A stretch of 64,000 bases of DNA from Flabesymbios commensalis (Eukaryota; Annelida; Polychaeta; Terebellida; Flabelligeridae). The notes under the pieces are model-generated. The model worked only from the letters and a program-made list of their open reading frames with translations, was not told where the DNA came from and searched no databases. The stretch lies in contig OZ024908.1 of assembly GCA_964017125.1 (NCBI GenBank), forward strand, positions 80,785,499-80,849,498, read 5' to 3'. Within the stretch, counting starts at the first letter, position 1, and every line of letters begins with the position of its first letter. Below are positions 1-10,900 of the stretch, piece by piece. The position numbers and the translations under genes are program-made.

Positions 1-173
1 GTGCCTGCAAAATTACATGGAAAACGGTTAAGAATTGACGTCTGAATTGACGTCTAAATGAATAACTTTTGAAATAAACAATCAAATTTCACACTAATCT
101 CAATAATAACTTTTGAAGTAGTCAATGAAACGTCGACAAATTTACAGGGCAATTGTCGTAGTACCAGCCGATG
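1..173. repeat. Reference monomer, type B (GTCGAC-bearing, 173 bp)
   Basis: The second main class has GAAACGTCGACAAATT where type A has GAAACTCCGCCAA. This creates a GTCGAC palindrome. It usually also carries AGTAGTCAATG and, in many copies, CAATTGTCGTAG instead of CAGTTGCCGTAG. Many type B units read TTTTGAAATACTC rather than TTTTAAAAATACTC and so are one base shorter. Type B units sit singly among type A units at fixed places in the larger repeats, so they serve as landmarks for higher-order structure. This particular copy reads GAAATAAACAATC, a mark shared only with the units at 1,913 and 8,521. Confidence 0.88.
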
Positions 174-347
174 GTGCCTGCAAAATTACATGGAAAACGG
201 TTGAGAATTGACGTCTGAATTGACGTCTAAATGAATAACTTTTAAAAATACTCAATCAAATTTTACACTATTCTCATTAATAACTTGTGAAGTAATCAAT
301 GAAACTCCGCCAAGTTTACAGGGCAGTTGCCGTAGTACCAGCCGATG
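174..347. repeat. Reference monomer, type A (174 bp)
   Basis: This is a typical unit of the commonest class, carrying GAAACTCCGCCAA near its 3' third and ending CGTAGTACCAGCCGATG. It contains about 62 G+C in 174 bases. A 12-bp element, GAATTGACGTCT, is directly doubled near unit positions 33-56, giving two GACGTC palindromes. Two related modules of about 44 bp follow, each starting AATAACTT(T/G)T. Within type A, linked variants travel together: TTTTACACTATTCTC goes with GAGAATTG, and TTTCACACTAATCTC often goes with AAGAATTG. This shows that the array is built from distinguishable monomer subfamilies. Confidence 0.9.
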
Positions 348-521
348 GTGTCTGCAAAATTACATGGAAAACGGTTGAGAATTGACGTCTGAATTGACGT
401 CTAAATGAATAACTTTTAAAAATACTCAATCAAATTTTACACTATTCTCATTAATAACTTTTGAAGTAATCAATGTAACTCCGCCAAATTTACAGGGCAG
501 TTGCCGTAATACCTGCCGATG

Positions 522-695
522 GTGCCTGCTAAAGTACATGGAAAACGGTTAAGAATTGACGTCTGAATTTACGTCTAAATGAAAAACTTTTAAAAATACT
601 CAATCAAATGTCACACTAATCTCATTAATAACTTTTGAAGTAATCAATGAAACTCCGCCAAATTTACAGGGCAGTTGCCGTAATAACAGCCGATG
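522..695. repeat. Reference monomer, type C (GCTAAAGTACATGG, 174 bp)
   Basis: This class reads GTGCCTGCTAAAGTACATGG where others read GTGCCTGCAAAATTACATGG. It nearly always follows a unit ending ATACCTGCC or ATACTTGCC. In most copies it continues with AAGAATTG, GAAAAACTTTT and AATGTCACAC, a tightly linked set of variants. The linkage across many copies implies that whole monomers, and not single sites, have been copied. Two of the type C sites (near 12,006 and 522) differ by single bases, so drift within the class is small. Confidence 0.85.
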
Positions 696-1912
696 GCGCC
701 TGCAAAATTACATGGAAAACGGTTGGGAATTGACGTCTGAATTGACGTCTAAATGAATAACTTTTAAAAATACTCAATCAAATTTCACACTAATCTCATT
801 AATAACTTTTGAAGTAATCAATGAAACTCCGCCAAATTTACAGCGCAGTTGCCGTGATACCAGCCGATGGCGCCTGCAAAATTACATGAAAAACAGTTGA
901 GAATTAACGTCTGACTTGACGTCTAAATGAATAACTTTTGAAATACTCAATCAAATTTCACACTAATCTCAATAATAACTTTTGAAGTAGTCAATGAAAC
1001 GTCGACAAATTCACAGGGCAATCGCCGTAGTACCAGCCGATGGTGCCTGCAAAATTACATGGAAAACGGTTGAGAATTGACGTCTGAATTGACGTCTAAA
1101 TGAAGAACTTTTAAAAATACTCAATCAAATGTCACACTAATCTCATTAATAACTTTTGAAGTAATCAATGAAACTCCGCCAAATTTACAGGGCAGTTGCC
1201 GTGATACCTGCCGATAGTGCCTGCAAAATTACATGGAAAACGGTTAAGAATTGACGTCTGAATAGACGTCTAAATGAAAAACTTTTAAAAATACTCAATC
1301 AAATTTCACACTAATCTCATTAATACCTTTTGAAGTAATCAATGAAACTTCGCCAAATTTACAGGGCAGTTGCCGTAGTACCAGCCGATGGTGCCTGCAA
1401 AATTACATGGAGAACGGTTAAGAATTGACGTCTGAATTGACGTCTAAATGAATAACTTTTAAAAATACTCAATCAAATTTCACACTAATCTCATTAATAA
1501 CTTTTGAAGTAATCAATGAAACTTCGCCAAATTTACAGGGCAGTTGCCGTAATACCTGCCGATGGTGCCTGCTAAAGTACATGGAAAACGGTTAAGAATT
1601 GACGTCTGAATTTACGTCTAAATGAAAAACTTTTAAAAATACTCAATCAAATGTCACACTAATCTCATTAATAACTTTTGAAGTAATCAATGAAACTCCG
1701 CCAAGTTTACCGGGCAGTTGCCGTAGTACCAGCCGATGGTGCCTGCAAAATTACATGGAAAACGGTTGAGAATTGACGTCTGAATTGACGTCTAAATAAA
1801 TAACTTTTAAAAATACTCAATCAAATTTTACACTATTCTCATTAATAACTTTTGAAGTAATCAATGAAACTCCGCCAAATTTACAGGGCAGTTGCCGTAA
1901 TACCAGCCGATG

Positions 1913-3261
1913 GTGCCTGCAAAATTACATGGAAAACGGTTAAGAATTGACGTCTGAATTGACGTCTAAATGAATAACTTTTGAAATAAACAATCAAATT
2001 TCACACTAATCTCAATAATAACTTTTGAAGTAGTCAATGAAACGTCGACAAATTTACAGGGCAATTGTCGTAGTACCAGCCGATGGTGCCTGCAAAATTA
2101 CATGGAAAACGGTTGAGAATTGACGTCTGAATTGACGTCTAAATGAATAACTTTTAAAAATACTCAATCAAATTTTACACTATTCTCATTAATAACTTGT
2201 GAAGTAATCAATGAAACTCCGCCAAGTTTACAGGGCAGTTGCCGTAGTACCAGCCGATGGTGTCTGCAAAATTACATGGAAAACGGTTGAGAATTGACGT
2301 CTGAATTGACGTCTAAATGAATAACTTTTAAAAATACTCAATCAAATTTTACACTATTCTCATTAATAACTTTTGAAGTAATCAATGTAACTCCGCCAAA
2401 TTTACAGGGCAGTTGCCGTAATACCTGCCGATGGTGCCTGCTAAAGTACATGGAAAACGGTTAAGAATTGACGTCTGAATTTACGTCTAAATGAAAAACT
2501 TTTAAAAATACTCAATCAAATGTCACACTAATCTCATTAATAACTTTTGAAGTAATCAATGAAACTCCGCCAAATTTACAGGGCAGTTGCCGTAATAACA
2601 GCCGATGGCGCCTGCAAAATTACATGGAAAACGGTTGGGAATTGACGTCTGAATTGACGTCTAAATGAATAACTTTTAAAAATACTCAATCAAATTTCAC
2701 ACTAATCTCATTAATAACTTTTGAAGTAATCAATGAAACTCCGCCAAATTTACAGCGCAGTTGCCGTGATACCAGCCGATGGCGCCTGCAAAATTACATG
2801 AAAAACAGTTGAGAATTAACGTCTGACTTGACGTCTAAATGAATAACTTTTGAAATACTCAATCAAATTTCACACTAATCTCAATAATAACTTTTGAAGT
2901 AGTCAATGAAACGTCGACAAATTCACAGGGCAATCGCCGTAGTACCAGCCGATGGTGCCTGCAAAATTACATGGAAAACGGTTGAGAATTGACGTCTGAA
3001 TTGACGTCTAAATGAAGAACTTTTAAAAATACTCAATCAAATGTCACACTAATCTCATTAATAACTTTTGAAGTAATCAATGAAACTCCGCCAAATTTAC
3101 AGGGCAGTTGCCGTGATACCTGCCGATGGTGCCTGCAAAATTACATGGAAAACGGTTAAGAATTGACGTCTGAATAGACGTCTAAATGAAAAACTTTTAA
3201 AAATACTCAATCAAATTTCACACTAATCTCATTAATACCTTTTGAAGTAATCAATGAAACT
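1913..3261. repeat. Higher-order block A, copy 2
   Basis: This is the second copy of block A, lying inside the longer 1,375-6,738 duplication. Its monomer order is the same as at 1-1,349 and 8,521-9,869: the AAATAAACAATC unit, the GTGTCTGC unit, a GTAACTCC unit, a type C unit, a GCGCC unit with GGGAATTG, the AACAGTTGAGAATTAACG unit, a GAAGAAC unit and an AATAGACG unit. Past its end the sequence continues into a unit with AAAATAACATGGG that copy 1 lacks. Confidence 0.9.
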
Positions 3262-5215
3262 CCGCCAAATTTACAGGGCAGTTGCCGTAATACAAGCCGA
3301 TGGTGCCTGCAAAATAACATGGGAAACGGTTAAGAATTGACGTCTGAATTGACGTCTAAATGAATAACTTTTGAAATACTCAATCAAATTTCACACTAAT
3401 CTCAATAATAACTTTTGAAGTAGTCAATGAAACGTCGACAAATTCACAGGGCAATTGTCGTAGTACCAGCCGATGGTGCCTGCAAAATTACATGGAGAAC
3501 GGTTAAGAATTAACGTCTGAATTGACGTCTAAATGAATAACTTTTAAAAATACTCAATCAAATTTCACACTAATCTCATTAATAACTTTTGAAGTAATCA
3601 ATGAAACTTCGCCAAATTTACAGGGCAGTTGCCGTGATACCTGCCGATGGTGCCTGCAAAATTACATGGAAAACGGTTAAGAATTGACGTCTGAATTGAC
3701 GTCTAAATGAAAAACTTTTAAAAAAACTCAATCAAATTTCACACTAATCTCATTAATAACTTTCGAAGTAATCAATGAAACGTCGACAAATTCACAGGGC
3801 AGTTGCCGTAGTACCAGCCGATGGTGCCTGCAAAATTACATGGAAAACTGTTGAGAATTGACGTCTGAATTGACGTCTAAATGAATAACTTTTAAAAATA
3901 CTCAATCAAATTTTACACTATTCTCATTAATAACTTGTGAAGTAATCAATGAAACTCTGCCAAGTTTACAGGGCAGTTGCCGTAGTACCAGCCGATGGTG
4001 CCTGCAAAATTACATGGAAAACGGTTAAGAATTGACGTCTGAATTTACGTCTAAATGAATAACTTTTAAAAATACTCAATCAAATTTCACACTAATCTCA
4101 TTAATAACTTTTGAAGTAATCAATGAAACTCCGCCAAATTTACAGGGCAGTTGCCGTGATACCTGCCGATGGTGCCTGCAAAACTACATGGAAAACGGTT
4201 AAGAATTGACGTCTGAATTGACGTCTAAATGAAAAACTTTTAAAAATACTCAATCAAATTTCACACTAATCTCATTAATAACTTTCGAAGTAATCGATGA
4301 AACGTCGACAAATTCACAGGGCAGTTGCCGTAGTACCAGCCGATGGTGCCTGCAAAATTACATGGAAAACGGTTGAGAATTGACGTCTGAATTGACGTCT
4401 AAATGAATAACTTTTAAAAATACTCAATCAAATTTTACACTATTCTCATTAATAACTTGTGAAGTAATCAATGAAACTCCGCCAAGTTTACAGGGCAGTT
4501 GCCGTAGTACCAGCCGATGGTGCCTGCAAAATTACATGGAAAACGGTTGAGAATTGACGTCTGAATTGACGTCTAAATGAATAACTTTTAAAAATACTCA
4601 ATCAAATTTTACACTATTCTCATTAATAACTTTTGAAGTAATCAATGTAACTCCGCCAAATTTACAGGGCAGTTGCCGTAATACCTGCCGATGGTGCCTG
4701 CTAAAGTACATGGAAAACGGTTCAGAATTGACGTCTGAATTGACGTCTAAATGAAAAACTTTTAAAAATACTCAATCAAATGTCACACTAATCTCATTAA
4801 TAACTTTTGAAGTAATCAATGAAACTCCGCCAAATTTACAGGGCAGTTGCCGTGATAACTGCCGATGGTGCCTGCAAAATTACATGGAAAACGGTTGAGA
4901 ATTGACGTCTGAATTGACGTCTAAATAAATAACTTTTAAAAATACTCAATCAAATTTTACATTATTCTCATTAATAACTTTTGAAGTAATCAATGAAACT
5001 CCGCCAAATTTACAGCGCAGTTGCCGTGATACCTGCCGATGGTGCCTGCAAAATTACATAAAAAACGGTTAAGAATTGACGTCTGAATTGACGTCTAAAT
5101 GAATAACTTTTAAAAATACTCAATCAAATTTCACACTAATCTCATTAATAACTTTTGAAGTAATCAATGAAACTCCGCCAAATTTACAGGGCAGTTGCCG
5201 TGATACCTGCCGATG

Positions 5216-5911
5216 GTGCCTGCAAAATTACATGGAAAACGGTTGAGAATTGACGTCTGAATTGACGTCTAAATGAATAACTTTTAAAAATACTCAATCA
5301 AATTTTACACTATTCTCATTAATAACTTTTGAAGTAATCAATGTAACTCCGCCAAATTTACAGGGCAGTTGCCGTAATACCTGCCGATGGTGCCTGCTAA
5401 AGTACATGGAAAACGGTTAAGAATTGACGTCTGAATTGACGTCTAAATGAAAAACTTTTAAAAATACTCAATCAAATGTCACACTAATCTCATTAATAAC
5501 TTTTGAAGTAATCAATGAAACTCCGCCAAATTTACAGGGCAGTTGCCGTAATACCAGCCGATGGTGCCTGCAAAATTACATAGAAAACGGTTGAGAATTG
5601 ACGTCTGAATTGACGTCTAAATGAATAACTTTTAAAAATACTCAATCAAATTTTACACTATTCTCATTAATAACTTTTGAAGTAATCAATGAAACTCCGC
5701 CAAGTTTACAGGGCAGTTGCCGTAGCACCAGCCGATGGTGCCTGCAAAATTACATGGAAAACGGTTGAGAATTGACGTCTGAATTGACGTCTAAATAAAT
5801 AACTTTTAAAAATACTCAATCAAATTTTACATTATTCTCATTAATAACTTTTGAAGTAATCAATGAAACTCCGCCAAATTTACAGCGCAGTTGCCGTGAT
5901 ACCTGCCGATG
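5216..5911. repeat. Four-monomer cassette, copy 1 (696 bp)
   Basis: Four successive units start at 5,216, 5,390, 5,564 and 5,738. They carry distinct marks: GTAACTCC; type C with AATGTCACAC; ACATAGAAAACGG with GTAGCACCAG; and CTAAATAAATAAC with ACATTATTC. The same four-unit order recurs immediately at 5,912-6,607. Variants of it appear near 12.2-13.2, 24.0-25.0, 29.3-30.5 and 38.2-39.4 kb. It behaves as a small higher-order unit nested in larger ones. Confidence 0.87.
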
Positions 5912-6607
5912 GTGCCTGCAAAATTACATGGAAAACGGTTGAGAATTGACGTCTGAATTGACGTCTAAATGAATAACTTTTAAAAATACTCAATCAAATT
6001 TTACACTATTCTCATTAATAACTTTTGAAGTAATCAATGTAACTCCGCCAAATTTACAGGGCAGTTGCCGTAATACCTGCCGATGGTGCCTGCTAAAGTA
6101 CATGGAAAACAGTTGAGAATTGACGTCTGAATTGACGTCTAAATGAAAAACTTTTAAAAATACTCAATCAAATGTCACACTAATCTCATTAATAACTTTT
6201 GAAGTAATCAATGAAACTCCGCCAAATTTACAGGGCAGTTGCCGTAATACCAGCCGATGGTGCCTGCAAAATTACATAGAAAACGGTTGAGAATTGACGT
6301 CTGAATTGACGTCTAAATGAATAACTTTTAAAAATACTCAATCAAATTTTACACTATTCTCATTAATAACTTTTGAAGTAATCAATGAAACTCCGCCAAG
6401 TTTACAGGGCAGTTGCCGTAGCACCAGCCGATGGTGCCTGCAAAATTACATGGAAAACGGTTGAGAATTGACGTCTGAATTGACGTCTAAATAAATAACT
6501 TTTAAAAATACTCAATCAAATTTTACATTATTCTCATTAATAACTTTTGAAGTAATCAATGAAACTCCGCCAAGTTTACAGGGCAGTTGCCGTAGCACCA
6601 GCCGATG
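5912..6607. repeat. Four-monomer cassette, copy 2 (696 bp)
   Basis: This tandem second copy of 5,216-5,911 has the same four marker units in the same order and exactly the same length. Differences: the type C unit here continues AACAGTTGAGAATTG in place of AACGGTTAAGAATTG, and the fourth unit ends AAGTTTACAGGG with GTAGCACC where copy 1 ends AAATTTACAGCG with GTGATACC. The ending matches that of the third unit, so a small conversion or exchange at the junction is likely. Confidence 0.85.
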
Positions 6608-7982
6608 GTGCCTGCAAAATTACATAAAAAACGGTTAAGAATTGACGTCTGAATTGACGTCTAAATGAATAACTTTTAAAAATACTCAATCAAATTTCAC
6701 ACTAATCTCATTAATAACTTTTGAAGTAATCAATGAAACTTCGCCAAATTTACAGGGCAGTTGCCGTGATACCTGCCGATGGTGCCTGCAAAATTACATG
6801 GAAAACGGTTAAGAATTGACGTCTGAATTGACGTCTAAATGAATAACTTTTAAAAATACTCAATCAAATTTCACACTAATCTCATAATTAACTTTTGAAG
6901 TAATCAATGAAACTTCGCCAAATTTACAGGGCAGTTGCCGTGATACCTGCCGATGGTGCCTGCAAAATTACATGGAAAACGGTTAAGAATTGACGTCTGA
7001 ATTGACGTCTAAATGAAAAACTTTTAAAAAAACTCAATCAAATTTCACACTAATCTCATTAATAACTTTCGAAGTAATCAATGAAACGTCGACAAATTCA
7101 CAGGGCAGTTGCCGTAATACCTGCCGATGGTGCCTGCTAAAGTACATGGAAAACGGTTAAGAATTGACGTCTGAATTGACGTCTAAATGAAAAACTTTTA
7201 AAAATACTCAATCAAATGTCACACTATTCTCATTAATAACTTGTGAAGTAATCAATGAAACTCCGCCAAGTTTACAGGGCAGTTGCCGTAGTACCAGCCG
7301 ATGGTGCCTGCAAAATTACATGGAAAACGGTTAAGAATTGACGTCTGAATTGACGTCTAAATGAATAACTTTTAAAAATACTCATTCAAATTTCACACTA
7401 ATCTCATTAATAACTTTTGAAGTAATCAATGAAACTCCGCCAAATTTGCAGGGCAGTTGCCGTGATACCTGCCGATGGTGCCTGCTAAAGTACATGGAAA
7501 ACGGTTAAGAATTGACGTCTGAATTGACGTCTAAATGAAAAACTTTTAAAAATACTCAATCAAATGTCACACTAATCTCATTAATAACTTTTGAAGTAAT
7601 CAATGAAACTCCGCCAAATTTACAGGGCAGTTGCCGTGATACCTGCCGATGGTGCCTGCAAAATTACATGGAAAACGGTTAAGAATTGACGTCTGAATAG
7701 ACGTCTAAATGAAAAACTTTTAAAAATACTCAATCAAATTTCACACTAATCTCATTAATACCTATTGAAGTAATCAATGAAACTCCGCCAAATTTACAGG
7801 GCAGTTGCCGTAATACAAGCCGATGGTGCCTGCAAAATAACATGGGAAACGGTTAAGAATTGACGTCTGAATTGACGTCTAAATGAATAACTTTTGAAAT
7901 ACTCAATCAAATTTCACACTAATCTCAATAATAACTTTTGAAGTAGTCAATGACACGTCGACAAATTCACAGGGCAATTGTC

Positions 7983-10900
7983 GTAGTACCAGCCGATGGT
8001 GCCTGCAAAATTACATGGAGAACGGTTAAGAATTGACGTCTGAATTGACGTCTAAATGAATAACTTTTAAAAATACTCAATCAAATTTCACACTAATCTC
8101 ATTAATAACTTTTGAAGTAATCAATGAAACTTCGCCAAATTTACAGGGCAGTTGCCGTAATACCTGCCGATGGTGCCTGCTAAAGTACATGGAAAACGGT
8201 TAAGAATTGACGTCTGAATTTACGTCTAAATGAAAAACTTTTAAAAATACTCAATCAAATGTCACACTAATCTCATTAATAACTTTTGAAGTAATCAATG
8301 AAACTCCGCCAAGTTTACCGGGCAGTTGCCGTAGTACCAGCCGATGGTGCCTGCAAAATTACATGGAAAACGGTTGAGAATTGACGTCTGAATTGACGTC
8401 TAAATAAATAACTTTTAAAAATACTCAATCAAATTTTACACTATTCTCATTAATAACTTTTGAAGTAATCAATGAAACTCCGCCAAATTTACAGGGCAGT
8501 TGCCGTAATACCAGCCGATGGTGCCTGCAAAATTACATGGAAAACGGTTAAGAATTGACGTCTGAATTGACGTCTAAATGAATAACTTTTGAAATAAACA
8601 ATCAAATTTCACACTAATCTCAATAATAACTTTTGAAGTAGTCAATGAAACGTCGACAAATTTACAGGGCAATTGTCGTAGTACCAGCCGATGGTGCCTG
8701 CAAAATTACATGGAAAACGGTTGAGAATTGACGTCTGAATTGACGTCTAAATGAATAACTTTTAAAAATACTCAATCAAATTTTACACTATTCTCATTAA
8801 TAACTTGTGAAGTAATCAATGAAACTCCGCCAAGTTTACAGGGCAGTTGCCGTAGTACCAGCCGATGGTGTCTGCAAAATTACATGGAAAACGGTTGAGA
8901 ATTGACGTCTGAATTGACGTCTAAATGAATAACTTTTAAAAATACTCAATCAAATTTTACACTATTCTCATTAATAACTTTTGAAGTAATCAATGTAACT
9001 CCGCCAAATTTACAGGGCAGTTGCCGTAATACCTGCCGATGGTGCCTGCTAAAGTACATGGAAAACGGTTAAGAATTGACGTCTGAATTTACGTCTAAAT
9101 GAAAAACTTTTAAAAATACTCAATCAAATGTCACACTAATCTCATTAATAACTTTTGAAGTAATCAATGAAACTCCGCCAAATTTACAGGGCAGTTGCCG
9201 TAATAACAGCCGATGGCGCCTGCAAAATTACATGGAAAACGGTTGGGAATTGACGTCTGAATTGACGTCTAAATGAATAACTTTTAAAAATACTCAATCA
9301 AATTTCACACTAATCTCATTAATAACTTTTGAAGTAATCAATGAAACTCCGCCAAATTTACAGCGCAGTTGCCGTGATACCAGCCGATGGCGCCTGCAAA
9401 ATTACATGAAAAACAGTTGAGAATTAACGTCTGACTTGACGTCTAAATGAATAACTTTTGAAATACTCAATCAAATTTCACACTAATCTCAATAATAACT
9501 TTTGAAGTAGTCAATGAAACGTCGACAAATTCACAGGGCAATCGCCGTAGTACCAGCCGATGGTGCCTGCAAAATTACATGGAAAACGGTTGAGAATTGA
9601 CGTCTGAATTGACGTCTAAATGAAGAACTTTTAAAAATACTCAATCAAATGTCACACTAATCTCATTAATAACTTTTGAAGTAATCAATGAAACTCCGCC
9701 AAATTTACAGGGCAGTTGCCGTGATACCTGCCGATGGTGCCTGCAAAATTACATGGAAAACGGTTAAGAATTGACGTCTGAATAGACGTCTAAATGAAAA
9801 ACTTTTAAAAATACTCAATCAAATTTCACACTAATCTCATTAATACCTTTTGAAGTAATCAATGAAACTCCGCCAAATTTACAGGGCAGTTGCCGTAATA
9901 CAAGCCGATGGTGCCTGCAAAATAACATGGGAAACGGTTAAGAATTGACGTCTGAATTGACGTCTAAATGAATAACTTTTGAAATACTCAATCAAATTTC
10001 ACACTAATCTCAATAATAACTTTTGAAGTAGTCAATGAAACGTCGACAAATTCACAGGGCAATTGTCGTAGTACCAGCCGATGGTGCCTGCAAAATTACA
10101 TGGAGAACGGTTAAGAATTAACGTCTGAATTGACGTCTAAATGAATAACTTTTAAAAATACTCAATCAAATTTCACACTAATCTCATTAATAACTTTTGA
10201 AGTAATCAATGAAACTTCGCCAAATTTACAGGGCAGTTGCCGTGATACCTGCCGATGGTGCCTGCAAAATTACATGGAAAACGGTTAAGAATTGACGTCT
10301 GAATTGACGTCTAAATGAAAAACTTTTAAAAAAACTCAATCAAATTTCACACTAATCTCATTAATAACTTTCGAAGTAATCAATGAAACGTCGACAAATT
10401 CACAGGGCAGTTGCCGTAGTACCAGCCGATGGTGCCTGCAAAATTACATGGAAAACTGTTGAGAATTGACGTCTGAATTGACGTCTAAATGAATAACTTT
10501 TAAAAATACTCAATCAAATTTTACACTATTCTCATTAATAACTTGTGAAGTAATCAATGAAACTCTGCCAAGTTTACAGGGCAGTTGCCGTAGTACCAGC
10601 CGATGGTGCCTGCAAAATTACATGGAAAACGGTTAAGAATTGACGTCTGAATTGACGTCTAAATGAATAACTTTTAAAAATACTCAATCAAATTTCACAC
10701 TAATCTCATTAATAACTTTTGAAGTAATCAATGAAACTCCGCCAAATTTACAGGGCAGTTGCCGTGATACCTGCCGATGGTGCCTGCAAAACTACATGGA
10801 AAACGGTTAAGAATTGACGTCTGAATTGACGTCTAAATGAAAAACTTTTAAAAATACTCAATCAAATTTCACACTAATCTCATTAATAACTTTCGAAGTA

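Larger units (their letters stand above)
1..1349. repeat. Higher-order block A, copy 1
   Basis: About eight monomers here match 1,913-3,261 (offset 1,912 bp, 11 monomers) and 8,521-9,869 (offset 8,520 bp) almost base for base. Shared rare marks include GAAATAAACAATC in the first unit, GATGGTGTCTGC at about 344, GGTTGGGAATTG at about 721 and a unit with ACAGTTGAGAATTAACG. The match ends near 1,349, where this copy reads AAACTTCGCC and the others AAACTCCGCC. One other difference seen is GATAGTGCC at 1,213. The left edge is cut by the window. Confidence 0.9.
1375..6738. repeat. 38-monomer-offset duplication, copy 1 (~5.36 kb)
   Basis: About 31 monomers here recur at 7,983-13,346 at a constant offset of 6,608 bp. 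Anchors at exactly this offset are GGAGAACGG (1,411 and 8,019), TTTACCGGG (about 1,707 and 8,315), the GTGTCTGC unit, AAATAACATGGGAAACGG, AAAACTGTTGAG, AAAACTACATGG and GGTTCAGAATTG. The left limit is where CAGTTGCCGTAG faces CAATTGTCGTAG. The right limit is where AAACTTCGCC faces AAACTCCGCC. Only scattered single-base differences were noticed between the copies. Confidence 0.88.
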
